The notes beneath the pieces are model-generated. The model ran no database searches. It was given only the letters and a program-made list of their open reading frames with translations, and was not told the origin of the DNA. The translations under genes were made by a program, and so were the position numbers. Shown piece after piece: positions 25,404 through 32,835 of a stretch of 64,000 bases of DNA. The stretch's first letter is position 1; each line of letters begins with the position of its first letter. The DNA comes from Parvibaculum sedimenti (GTDB taxonomy: Bacteria > Pseudomonadota > Alphaproteobacteria > Parvibaculales > Parvibaculaceae), in the NCBI RefSeq assembly GCF_009184905.1, contig NZ_WESC01000010.1:62001-126000 (forward strand), in the 5' to 3' direction.

Positions 25404-26272
25404 GTATCTACGCCACACTCATCGCGCCCTTCGCCGATTACGGCTTCATGCGCCGCGCCCTTGTTGCCTGCCTCGCGCTGGCGCTCGGATCGGGACCCAT
25501 TGGTACTTTCCTCGTTCTGCGACGCATGAGCCTGATGGGCGACGCGATGAGCCATGCGATCCTCCCCGGCGCGGCGATCGGCTTTCTGGTCGCAGGCCTT
25601 TCGCTCTGGGCCATGTCGGCCGGCGGGCTCATCGTCGGCCTCGCCGTCGCGCTGCTTGCGGGGCTGGTCAGCCGCGCAACGTCGCTGCGCGAGGATGCGA
25701 GCCTCGCAGGCTTCTATCTCATCAGCCTCGCGCTCGGCGTTCTCATCGTCTCGACGCGCGGCTCGAACGTCGACCTGCTGCATGTCCTCTTCGGCAGCAT
25801 TCTTTCGGTAGACGATCAGGCGCTGATGCTCGTCGCCGCCATCTCGACGCTGAGCCTCGTCGTCCTCGCCATCATCTATCGCCCGCTTGTCGTCGAATGT
25901 TTCGATCCGGGTTTCCTGCGCGCGGCAGCGGGCGGCGGCTCGCTCTACCACATCATCTTCCTGGTCCTCGTAGTGCTGAACCTCGTCGCCGGCTTCCAGG
26001 CGCTTGGCACGCTGATGGCCGTCGGCTTGATGATGCTGCCAGCCGCCGCAGCGCGTTTCTGGGCGAGCGCCGTCTGGTCACTCGCGGCGCTCTCGTCGCT
26101 CATCGCCTTCGTATCGGGCTGGGTGGGACTTCTCGTCTCCTACAATTTCAACCTGCCCTCCGGCCCCGCCATCATCCTGACGGCGGGCGCGTTCTACAGC
26201 TTCTCGATCATCCTCGGCCGCCACGGAAGCCTGCGCAATCGCTACTTCCCCGGCGCTCATTTCCACAATTGA
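25400..26272 (+). CDS. Zinc (metal) ABC transporter permease, ZnuB/AztB-like
   Basis: Encodes 290 residues with about eight hydrophobic helices, the ABC-3 family pattern. Typical segments are LRRMSLMGDAMSHAILPG (cytoplasmic coupling region) and ALGTLMAVGLMMLPAAAARF. ATG at 25400 overlaps the ATPase stop. The C-terminus GAHFHN carries two histidines but no metal-binding claim can be made. Confidence 0.92.
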   Translation: MSIYATLIAPFADYGFMRRALVACLALALGSGPIGTFLVLRRMSLMGDAMSHAILPGAAIGFLVAGLSLWAMSAGGLIVGLAVALLAGLVSRATSLREDASLAGFYLISLALGVLIVSTRGSNVDLLHVLFGSILSVDDQALMLVAAISTLSLVVLAIIYRPLVVECFDPGFLRAAAGGGSLYHIIFLVLVVLNLVAGFQALGTLMAVGLMMLPAAAARFWASAVWSLAALSSLIAFVSGWVGLLVSYNFNLPSGPAIILTAGAFYSFSIILGRHGSLRNRYFPGAHFHN

Positions 26273-26286
26273 AGCGGAGGCCCACA

Positions 26287-27171
26287 GTGAAGAAGATTTT
26301 CGCTCTTGCCGCGATCCTGCTCTCGCTCGCTGCCACGCCCGCTACGGCGCACGAGCTGAATGTCGTGGCGAGTTTCAGCGTTCTCGGCGACATCGTCGCC
26401 CGCGTGGGCGGCGACAAGATTTCGCTCACCGTGCTGGTCGGCCCCGATGGCGACGCGCACACATTCGAGCCGAGCCCGAAGGACGCAAAGGCGCTCGCCC
26501 ATGCCGACCTCGTCGTCGTCAACGGGCTGCATTTCGAAACGTGGATGGACAAGCTCGTCGCCGCCTCGGGCTACAAGGGCCCCATCGCAGTCGCGAGCAA
26601 AGGCATCGTTCCCCGCGAAATGGTAGAAGATGGCCACACCATCCCAGATCCCCATGCCTGGCAGGATCTCGCCAACGGCGCGATCTATGTCCACAACGTC
26701 GCCGCCATGCTGAAGGCCGCCTCGCCGGAGAACGCCGCCACATTCGAGGCGAATGCCGCTACGCTCTCCAAGGAAATTGCCGATCTCGACCGCTGGACGC
26801 ATGACGAAATCAGCTCCGTGCCGCAGCAGAAGCGCATGGTCATCACGACGCATGATGCCTTCGGCTATTTCGGCGCGGCCTATGGCGTCACCTTCAGGGC
26901 GCCCGAAGGCCTCAGCACCGAAGCAGAGCCAAGCGCGGGCGCGCTCGCAGGCCTCATCGACCAGATCAAGCGCGAGAAGATCAAGGCGCTCTTCATCGAG
27001 AACATGACCGATCCGCGCCTTATCCAGATGATCGCCCGGGAAACGGGCGCGGTCATGGGCGGAGAACTCTATTCCGATGCGCTGTCGAAGCCAGGCGGCC
27101 CGGCGCCCACTTACCCTGCCATGTTCCGCAACAATGTGCCGAAACTTGTCTCGGCCATGATGAAGAACTGA
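26287..27171 (+). CDS. Zinc ABC transporter substrate-binding protein, ZnuA/AztC-like
   Basis: Encodes 294 residues from a GTG start with signal peptide to about residue 21 (AATPATA|HEL). Likely metal ligands are H58 (DGDAHTFEPS), H123 (DPHAWQD), H189 (TTHDAFGYF) and D264 (LYSDALS), the three-His plus Asp set of cluster A-I binding proteins. There is no long His-rich loop between H58 and H123, so it looks closer to AztC than to E. coli ZnuA. Follows the permease by 14 nt. Confidence 0.9.
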   Translation: MKKIFALAAILLSLAATPATAHELNVVASFSVLGDIVARVGGDKISLTVLVGPDGDAHTFEPSPKDAKALAHADLVVVNGLHFETWMDKLVAASGYKGPIAVASKGIVPREMVEDGHTIPDPHAWQDLANGAIYVHNVAAMLKAASPENAATFEANAATLSKEIADLDRWTHDEISSVPQQKRMVITTHDAFGYFGAAYGVTFRAPEGLSTEAEPSAGALAGLIDQIKREKIKALFIENMTDPRLIQMIARETGAVMGGELYSDALSKPGGPAPTYPAMFRNNVPKLVSAMMKN

Positions 27172-27202
27172 CGGTGCGCCACTCCTGCGACGGTGCGCCA
27201 CT
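27170..27202. repeat. 14-bp direct repeat over the transporter stop codon
   Basis: GACGGTGCGCCACT occurs at 27170-27183 and again at 27189-27202. The first copy covers the stop of the binding-protein gene. Not part of any recognised element; likely a small local duplication. Confidence 0.6.
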
Positions 27203-27258
27203 GGCGATTTTTCATAAACGATGTATAGGTCTGCGCCGTCAGGGGCTTTAGCCCCGGC

Positions 27259-27286
27259 GCATTCACAATCTTGCATTCACAATCTT
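27259..27286. repeat. Perfect 14-bp tandem duplication upstream of a GNAT gene
   Basis: GCATTCACAATCTT is repeated head-to-tail at 27259-27272 and 27273-27286. It lies just before the GTG start of the acetyltransferase gene and creates a second in-frame TTG. A short GGGGC/GCCCC hairpin with TTTA loop sits at 27242-27255. Looks like a recent slippage duplication. Confidence 0.65.
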
Positions 27287-27297
27287 CAGGTCTACCC

Positions 27298-27807
27298 GTG
27301 CTTACGCTGGTTTCAGAGTGGCGCCAGATGACGCCGGACGATGTCCGCGAGGTCCACAGGATCGGCGAAATCGTCCATCCCGCCTATCCCGAGGATATTG
27401 AAACGGTGAAGGAGCGGCTTTCGCTCTTCCCGGCCGGCAGCTTCGTCGCATACGCAAAAGACCGACTCCTCGGCTATGCGATCTCGCATCCTTCGGTGGT
27501 CGGCAAGCCGCCGGCGCTCGACAGCATGCTCGGCAGCCTGCCCGAAGACGCGAATTGTCTGTTCCTGCATGACATCGCGCTCACCGAGGCGTCGCGCGGG
27601 CTCGGCCTCGGCCGTTCGCTGCTCGACCGGCTGAAGACTGCGGCGCAACAGGCCAATCTCGGCCGCATAGCGCTCGTCTCGGTGAACAATTCCCGCGGCT
27701 ACTGGCAGGCGCAGGGCTTCCGCGTCTTCGAGGCCGACGCGGCGCTGGCGGTGAAGCTCGCCACCTATGGAGACGACGCCGCCTATATGGTTCTGGAGAT
27801 CGCCTGA
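27298..27807 (+). CDS. GNAT-family N-acetyltransferase
   Basis: Encodes 169 residues from GTG 27298. The GNAT acetyl-CoA motif is around LHDIALTEASRGLGLGRSLL (about 90-109), with A residues typical of motif A (RGLGLG). Substrate unknown. Start is uncertain: TTG 27271 and ATG 27328 are in frame; the ATG would begin MTPDDVREVHRIGEIVHP, which is also plausible. Converges with another GNAT gene 3 nt away. Confidence 0.82.
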   Translation: MLTLVSEWRQMTPDDVREVHRIGEIVHPAYPEDIETVKERLSLFPAGSFVAYAKDRLLGYAISHPSVVGKPPALDSMLGSLPEDANCLFLHDIALTEASRGLGLGRSLLDRLKTAAQQANLGRIALVSVNNSRGYWQAQGFRVFEADAALAVKLATYGDDAAYMVLEIA

Positions 27808-27810
27808 TCG

Positions 27811-28353
27811 TCAGGCTGCGCCAACCGCCGCAATCTCTTCAGACGGCTTGCCGGGCATAGGCTTCGTGATCGCCCCATGCGCGTGGCCAAAGGCGCCGAT
27901 ATCGAGCTCGCGGTAGAGAAGCCGTGCCGGATCGACCGGGCCCGGCATGGTGAGCCGCCCTGCCGGAACCGGACCGAAACCGACTTTCACATAATAGGGT
28001 TCGTCGCCCACCAGAATGACGAGCTGATAGCCCATCGCCTTGGCATCGGCGAGGCCCCGCCGCATCAGATTGATGCCGACGCCCTGCCCCCGGAGCATGG
28101 GCACAACCGCGAGCGGCCCCAGCATCAGGCCCGGCACGCCGCCGATCACCACCGGCCAGAAACGCAGGCTGCCGATGAGCTTGCGCTCCTCGCCCTCGCC
28201 CATAAAGGCGACGTAGCAAAGCTCGGGGATTGCTTCGTTGCCCTCACGCAGCCGCTGGGCTGTCTTGGCGTAGCGGCCGGGGCCGAAGCTCAGGTCGAGA
28301 AGGGCTTCGATGGCGGGGCCGTGCTCGGGCCGTTCGATCTCGATGTCAAACAT
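27811..28353 (-). CDS. GNAT-family N-acetyltransferase, YhbS-like
   Basis: Encodes 180 residues beginning MFDIEIERPEHGPAIEALL, typical of the YhbS subgroup. The acetyl-CoA motif is LGPLAVVPMLRGQGVGINLM (about 77-96). Later EPYYVKVGFGPVPA matches the subgroup too. Substrate unknown. I chose the ATG at 28353; a TTG 23 codons earlier is not supported. Unrelated in sequence to the neighbouring acetyltransferase apart from the fold. Confidence 0.86.
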   Translation of the reverse strand: MFDIEIERPEHGPAIEALLDLSFGPGRYAKTAQRLREGNEAIPELCYVAFMGEGEERKLIGSLRFWPVVIGGVPGLMLGPLAVVPMLRGQGVGINLMRRGLADAKAMGYQLVILVGDEPYYVKVGFGPVPAGRLTMPGPVDPARLLYRELDIGAFGHAHGAITKPMPGKPSEEIAAVGAA

Positions 28354-28704
28354 GGGATTGGGTCTTTCGGACGGGACATTGCAAAGGCTGAAAAGCGCCC
28401 GCCGCACGGTCAACTCGGGCAATCAGCCCCGGTAGACGCCGTAAACGCGGCAGCACGCCTGGGCGAGAGCCGAGCGGCCCTCGCTACCCATTCGTCGTCG
28501 CTGCGTCGTAAAGCGCGTCATGTCCGATCCCTCTGGGCTCCGCCCTTTTCGGCGAAAAGACCCTATTAGCCGCAGGCGGATAGCATGGGGCCGCCCCGAC
28601 GTAAAGCGAAAGCTCGGGGCGTATCCGGTCAAAAAGGCTGGAATGTCGGGCCTTCCATCGGCTAGCTTGCCCTCCAATTCCAAACGAAAAGCAGGGAGAA
28701 TTCC
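28354..28704. other. Intergenic region of 351 nt between divergent genes
   Basis: Lies between the YhbS-like gene (minus) and the SDR gene (plus) and must hold both promoters. I see no operator, riboswitch or tRNA. It holds one weak minus-strand 32-codon frame listed separately. The SDR ribosome site AGGGAG is at its right end. Confidence 0.5.
28423..28521 (-). CDS. Possible 32-residue Arg/Cys-containing leader ORF
   Basis: ATG preceded by AGAGGGATCGG opens MTRFTTQRRRMGSEGRSALA and ends ACCRVYGVYRG-stop, 69 nt upstream of the YhbS-like gene on the same strand. The paired cysteines and basic ends look like some cis-acting leader peptides, but length and Arg content also fit chance in GC-rich DNA. 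No function assigned. Confidence 0.2.
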   Translation of the reverse strand: MTRFTTQRRRMGSEGRSALAQACCRVYGVYRG

Positions 28705-29619
28705 ATGGGACTTCTTGAGGGCAAGGTCGTTCTGGTCACCGGCGCCGCCGGCGGCATCGGCAAGGAATGCGCGCTGATCGCAGCCCGTGAGGGCGCGAAG
28801 GTCATCGTCAACGACCTCGGCGGCAGCGTGAAGGGCGGCGACGAGGGTAATGCCTCGGCCGCGCAGAAGACGGTCGACGAGATCAAGGCGGCGGGCGGCG
28901 AAGCGGTCGCGAACTCCGACAGCGTGGCACTGAAGTCTGGCGCCGAGAACATGATCGCCCAGGCGCTCGACACCTTCGGCGGCCTCCACTCGATCATCAG
29001 CCCGGCCGGCATCCTGCGCGACGGCATGTTCCACAAGATGCCCGACGAGGACTGGAAGGCCGTCATCGACGTCCATCTCCATGGCAGCTACAACATCACG
29101 CGCGCGGCCATCAATCACTTCCGCGAGCAGCAGGAAGGCAGCTTCGTTCTCTTCACCTCGACCTCGGGCCTCATCGGCAATATCGGCCAGGCGAACTACG
29201 CCGCCGCCAAGATGGGCATCGCCGGTCTCTCGCGCATCATCGCCATGGAAGGCGCGGCGAAGAACGTCCGCTCCAACATCATCGCGCCCTTCGCCTGGAC
29301 GCGCATGATCGCGACCATCCCGGTCAAGGACGAAGTGTCCGCGAAGCGCGTCGAGCGCATGAAGAACGCGATGCGCGCCGAGCAGGTCGGCAATTTCGCC
29401 GTGGCGCTTGCCGCGCCGAGCTGCACGTCGAACGGCCAGATCTATTCGGTCCGCGGCAACGAGCTGGTGCTCTTCTCCCAGCCTCGCCCCGTGAAGTCGG
29501 TCGCCCGCATCGACGGCTGGACGCCCGAGACGATCCTGACCCACGCCTTCCCTGCCATGGAAGGCGGCTATACCGACCTTGGCAATACGGGCTCGGTGTT
29601 CACCTGGGAACCGGTGTAA
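28705..29619 (+). CDS. Short-chain dehydrogenase/reductase, MFE-type hydroxyacyl-CoA dehydrogenase-like
   Basis: Encodes 304 residues. Cofactor loop TGAAGGIG (12-19), catalytic set S152, Y165 and K169 (ANYAAAKMG). The NDLGGSVKGGDEG segment after the second strand is typical of the 3-hydroxyacyl-CoA dehydrogenase part of peroxisomal multifunctional enzymes. The usual NNAG is SPAG (99-102), a substitution of the structural Asn. A C-terminal extension beyond about 250 carries a further GYTDLGNTGS. Likely acts on hydroxyacyl-CoA thioesters, by inference. Two strong hairpins follow the stop. Confidence 0.86.
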   Translation: MGLLEGKVVLVTGAAGGIGKECALIAAREGAKVIVNDLGGSVKGGDEGNASAAQKTVDEIKAAGGEAVANSDSVALKSGAENMIAQALDTFGGLHSIISPAGILRDGMFHKMPDEDWKAVIDVHLHGSYNITRAAINHFREQQEGSFVLFTSTSGLIGNIGQANYAAAKMGIAGLSRIIAMEGAAKNVRSNIIAPFAWTRMIATIPVKDEVSAKRVERMKNAMRAEQVGNFAVALAAPSCTSNGQIYSVRGNELVLFSQPRPVKSVARIDGWTPETILTHAFPAMEGGYTDLGNTGSVFTWEPV

Positions 29620-29633
29620 GCGCTTACCCACAT

Positions 29634-29668
29634 TTCGTCACGGCCCGCATAAAGCGGGCCGTGACGAA
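29634..29668 (+). terminator. Strong 15-bp hairpin after the SDR gene
   Basis: TTCGTCACGGCCCGC pairs perfectly with GCGGGCCGTGACGAA across a 5-nt ATAAA loop, 15 nt after the SDR stop. It lacks a T tract, so it may act as a transcript-stabilising end or an imperfect terminator. Confidence 0.6.
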
Positions 29669-29691
29669 GAAGTGCATATGGACTTTTCAGG

Positions 29692-29717
29692 CGGCGACAC
29701 CCATATAGGTGTCGCCG
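29692..29717 (+). terminator. 10-bp hairpin in the leader of the ArfA-like gene
   Basis: CGGCGACACC pairs with GGTGTCGCCG across CATATA, then TTT. It ends 10 nt before the AGGAGG ribosome site of the ArfA-like gene. It may terminate readthrough from the SDR gene or shape the leader of the next one. Confidence 0.45.
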
Positions 29718-29738
29718 TTTGGCTTTCAGGAGGTTGCG

Positions 29739-29945
29739 ATGGCCCATCGAAAGAAGGCGCCTCCCAAGAGGCGCAATATCGCGGCGAAGGCACTCGCCTC
29801 ACCGCTCCACCGACAGCGAGTCGTGAAAAACCGCTGCAAATACGACCGCAAAAGGCGCGATGCCACCGAAGGCCTCGCGTCTTTTCATTTTGCTGGAAGG
29901 CAGATGAACGACCGATCTTTCTGTTCAATCCCAGCCGGAGCGTAA
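29739..29945 (+). CDS. arfA: ArfA-like alternative ribosome-rescue factor
   Basis: Encodes 68 residues from an ATG with a perfect AGGAGG six nt... upstream (29728-29733). The core NIAAKALASPLHRQRVVKN (13-31) followed by YDRKRR lines up with E. coli ArfA NAIEALLHDPLFRQRVEKN and YMRK, recalled from family knowledge. ArfA enters stalled ribosomes lacking a stop codon and recruits RF2, backing up tmRNA. As in known arfA genes, a terminator-like hairpin lies inside the coding region (29850-29885), so the natural product may be a truncated peptide of about 40-48 residues made from non-stop mRNA. The last codons overlap the opposite-strand gene at 29925. Confidence 0.75.
   Translation: MAHRKKAPPKRRNIAAKALASPLHRQRVVKNRCKYDRKRRDATEGLASFHFAGRQMNDRSFCSIPAGA
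29850..29885 (+). terminator. Terminator-like hairpin inside the arfA coding sequence
   Basis: AAAAGGCGCGA (29850-29860) pairs with TCGCGTCTTTT (29875-29885) with one G-U pair, and GCC/GGC extend the stem inward; the sequence after is T-rich (TCTTTTCATTTTG). It begins at codon 38 of 68. This placement is the regulatory hallmark of proteobacterial arfA: transcription termination or RNase III cutting yields mRNA without a stop codon. Confidence 0.65.
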
Positions 29946-30320
29946 TCTCGAATATGCTCTTTGCCACCAATGCGGCAAACCAGCGTTCATACCATGCGCC
30001 TCAGAGATATTGCATAAGACGCTAATTAATACGTCGTCGGGATAGCGCCCTTCCGGGTTGCCCATTTTCAGAAGATGACCCGAAATCTGGTGGTGCATGT
30101 CGGTCAAGCCGCGGGCAATCTCTATCTTCTCAGCATCCGAATAGCTTCTCTCCCGTATCGCAACGACATTGGATTCGAGCATCGCCGAATTTTCATATGT
30201 CGATCGACCGAACATATCACGTCCCACAAGAGTCAACTCCCAGCTCAGCAGAAGAAGCATTCTTGTCTGTTGCTCTGGTGACATTGCCGTAAATTGCGCG
30301 ACGTAATCTGCCTTTTGCAT
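29925..30320 (-). CDS. Conserved-looking hypothetical protein, 131 residues
   Basis: Starts MQKADYVAQFTAMSPEQQTR and continues as a mostly helical, soluble protein with no signal peptide or membrane span; the end contains HWWQRAYSRLRSGWD. No family recognised. It starts 6 nt after the LysR stop on the same strand, so the two may be co-transcribed. Its 3' end overlaps the ArfA-like ORF by 21 nt on the opposite strand. Coding is supported by uninterrupted length and composition, not by homology. Confidence 0.65.
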   Translation of the reverse strand: MQKADYVAQFTAMSPEQQTRMLLLLSWELTLVGRDMFGRSTYENSAMLESNVVAIRERSYSDAEKIEIARGLTDMHHQISGHLLKMGNPEGRYPDDVLISVLCNISEAHGMNAGLPHWWQRAYSRLRSGWD

Positions 30321-30326
30321 GATTGG

Positions 30327-31271
30327 CTACTTCCGGCCCTTCTTCGCCGCCTGATCGAGCGGCCCGATCCAGGGTGCCTTGCCGGGGCCGAACTCCTCGA
30401 CAGCGAAATCCACGAAGGCGCGGACCTTGGCCGAGAGATGCCGCGTATGCGGATAGATGACGTGCAGCGTCAGCGGCGAAAACTGCCAGTCATCACAGAC
30501 GGAGATGAGTTCTCCAGATCGCAACCTTTCGTAGCAGATGAAATCCGGCGAGAGAGAAAGCGCTTGCCCCGCCATCAGCACTGCACTCGCAGCATCGGCA
30601 TTGTTGCAAAGAAGCGACCCCTTCAACTCCACCTGCAGGCGCTTGCCGGCTGCATCTTGCATTTCCAGAAGCTCGGGCCGCTGCACCTGCGTGTAGAGGA
30701 TGAAAGAGTGATCGGCGAGATCGCGCGGATGCTTCGGAACACCGTGCGTCTTGAAATATTCCGGCGTGCCGACGATGAAGCGGCGAACGGGCGCGAGCTG
30801 CCGCGCAATGAGGCTTGAATCAAGCAGCGCCGAAATGCGCAAAGAGACGTCGAAGCCCTCCTCCATCAGATCGATGCGGCGGTCGTTCAACTCCAGATCG
30901 ACGACGAGTTCGGGATAGCGGGCGAGAAATTTCGGCAGCACCGGCCCAAGTTCGCGGATGCCGAAAGTCATTGGCGCGTTGATACGCAAACGCCCACGCA
31001 CCGCGCCCTCGATGCAGACCGCATCCCTTTCCGCCTCCTCCGCCTCCGCAACGATGCGGCTCGCGCGCTCGAAAACGACCGCGCCTGCCTCGGTGACGCT
31101 GATCTTGCGCGTCGTCCGGTTCAGAAGTCGGACGCCGAGTTCGTCCTCCAGCATTGAGACCTGGCGGCTGACCATGGATTTGGAGAGTTTCAGCGCTTCG
31201 GCGGCGGCGGTGAAGCTGCCGAGTTCGACCACCTTGGCATAGGCGGCAAAGGCATTGAGATCCAGGGCCAT
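30327..31271 (-). CDS. LysR-family regulator next to quinone-defence genes
   Basis: Encodes 314 residues. HTH at about 17-36 (SFTAAAEALKLSKSMVSRQV) and a LysR substrate domain with RINAPMTFG (CrgA/AaeR-like subgroup). It is divergent from wrbA with a 120-nt gap, the classic position of an autoregulated LysR activator. E. coli has a similar set in which YhaJ (LysR) neighbours yhaK (pirin) and yqjG (glutathionyl-hydroquinone reductase), which supports a quinone/electrophile sensor role by inference. Confidence 0.9.
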   Translation of the reverse strand: MALDLNAFAAYAKVVELGSFTAAAEALKLSKSMVSRQVSMLEDELGVRLLNRTTRKISVTEAGAVVFERASRIVAEAEEAERDAVCIEGAVRGRLRINAPMTFGIRELGPVLPKFLARYPELVVDLELNDRRIDLMEEGFDVSLRISALLDSSLIARQLAPVRRFIVGTPEYFKTHGVPKHPRDLADHSFILYTQVQRPELLEMQDAAGKRLQVELKGSLLCNNADAASAVLMAGQALSLSPDFICYERLRSGELISVCDDWQFSPLTLHVIYPHTRHLSAKVRAFVDFAVEEFGPGKAPWIGPLDQAAKKGRK

Positions 31272-31391
31272 TTGTTTCTTCCGGGGAACAATATGTTCTC
31301 AAAAGACTGGATTGTTTCAGTGTTCAAGGCAACCAAATATAGCCCCGAAGACATTGCACAGCCCCTGACCGGGGCGACCAAGGGGTAAAAA

Positions 31392-32000
31392 ATGGCCGAC
31401 AAGACGCGCGTTCTGGTTCTCTATCACAGCTCCTACGGGCATATCGAAAAGATGGCGGAAGCTGTCGCCGCCGGCGCGCGTTCGGAAGCGGACGTCGAAG
31501 TCGATGTGAAGCGCGTTCCGGAGACCATGACCGAAGAGCAGCTCAAAGCCGCGCATATGAAGACCGACCAGATGGCCCCGGTCGTCACGGTGGACGAGCT
31601 TGCCGGCTATGACGCCATCATCCTCGGCACGCCGACCCGCTTCGGCAACATGTCCGGCCAGATGCGCAGCTTCCTCGATCAGACGGGCGGCCTCTGGGCT
31701 AAAGGCGCGCTCATCGGCAAGGTCGGCAGCGTGTTCACGTCGACCGGCATCGGCGTCGGCAATGAGTCCACGATCCTGACGACGCATGTGACGCTGCTCC
31801 ACCACGGCATGGTGGTTGTCGGCGTTCCCTTCGGCGCACCTGGCCTCGGCAACATTTCGGAAGTCCATGGCGGTTCTTTCTATGGCGCTGGTTCCATCGC
31901 GGGGCCCGACGGTTCGCGCAACCCGAGCGCGGTGGAACTCGACATGGCGAAGCATCAAGGCGCGCATGTCGCGCGCATCGCGAAGAAATTGAAGAACTGA
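31392..32000 (+). CDS. wrbA: NAD(P)H:quinone oxidoreductase, WrbA type
   Basis: Encodes 202 residues, normal WrbA length. Flavodoxin-like FMN loop [16 protein letters not shown] (7-22), then [13 protein letters not shown] (about 77-89) and [12 protein letters not shown]. It reduces quinones by two electrons, avoiding semiquinone radicals. First of a probable wrbA-pirin-GST unit divergent from the LysR gene. Confidence 0.95.
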   Translation: MADKTRVLVLYHSSYGHIEKMAEAVAAGARSEADVEVDVKRVPETMTEEQLKAAHMKTDQMAPVVTVDELAGYDAIILGTPTRFGNMSGQMRSFLDQTGGLWAKGALIGKVGSVFTSTGIGVGNESTILTTHVTLLHHGMVVVGVPFGAPGLGNISEVHGGSFYGAGSIAGPDGSRNPSAVELDMAKHQGAHVARIAKKLKN

Positions 32001-32113
32001 AGAACTGAACAACCTACGCGGAGCATGTAAGCGTTCGCTCCGCGCACCCGGTCGGCGTCCCTCCCCCCGCGGCGCTGGCCGGGCGTTATTTTTAGTGAGA
32101 GAGGAGACATATC

Positions 32114-32824
32114 GTGATCGACATCAGACCATTCGAAAGTCTCGGCGGCGCCAACCATGGTTGGCTGAACGCGAAGCATCACTTCTCCTTCAGCAATTAC
32201 TACGACCCTGCCCGCATGGGCTGGGGCGTGCTGCGCGTCTGGAACGATGACCTGATCAAGCCGCGTACAGGCTTCCCGCCCCATCCCCATCGCGACATGG
32301 AGATCATCACCTTCGTGCGCGAAGGCGCGATCACCCATCGCGACCACCTGAACAATCAGGGCCGCACGGCAGCGGGAGACGTTCAGGTCATGTCGGCCGG
32401 ACGTGGAATCCAGCATGAGGAATGGAACCTCGAAGACGCGGACACCACGCTCTTCCAGATATGGATCGAAACGCGCAAGCAGGGCATTCGTCCGCGCTGG
32501 GAGCAGGCGGAATTCCCCAAGGATGATCGCAAGGGCCAGCTTGTGCAGCTCGCGAGCGGCAAGCCCGATGCGCCTGCCGAAGCGCTCTATATCGAGCAGG
32601 ATGCTGCCATCCTCGGCGCCAACCTCGAAAAGGGCCAGGAAGTGACATACGCCCTTCCGGGCGGACGTCTCGGCTATCTGGTCCCGTCAAAGGGCAGTGT
32701 CACTGTCAATGGCGTGCTGGTACCAGAACGCTCGGGCGCGGCGATCCGCGACGTCGAAAACCTCGTCATTCGTGCCGAAGAAGACGCCGAGATCGTTCTC
32801 GCCGATCTTCCGCCCGAAGCTTAA
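32114..32824 (+). CDS. Pirin-family bicupin (YhaK-like)
   Basis: Encodes 236 residues from GTG with GAGGAGA upstream. Metal-binding residues of pirins are present: H57 and H59 (PHPHRDME), H101 and E103 (GIQHEEWN). The bacterial family is linked to quercetin dioxygenase activity and redox sensing. Separated from wrbA by 113 nt that include a CGCGGAGC inverted repeat; 11 nt from the next gene, so clearly paired with it. Confidence 0.93.
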   Translation: MIDIRPFESLGGANHGWLNAKHHFSFSNYYDPARMGWGVLRVWNDDLIKPRTGFPPHPHRDMEIITFVREGAITHRDHLNNQGRTAAGDVQVMSAGRGIQHEEWNLEDADTTLFQIWIETRKQGIRPRWEQAEFPKDDRKGQLVQLASGKPDAPAEALYIEQDAAILGANLEKGQEVTYALPGGRLGYLVPSKGSVTVNGVLVPERSGAAIRDVENLVIRAEEDAEIVLADLPPEA

Positions 32825-32835
32825 GGAGCCGCCAC

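Noticed and set aside
25345-26286. Frame upstream of and continuous with the zinc-binding protein
   Set aside because: Arg/Pro-rich shadow of the permease; the signal peptide at GTG 26287 marks the true start.
32000-32113. Possible terminator CGCGGAGC...GCTCCGCG after wrbA
   Set aside because: Stem present but no T tract and the pirin gene appears to belong to the same unit; left as a minor structure.
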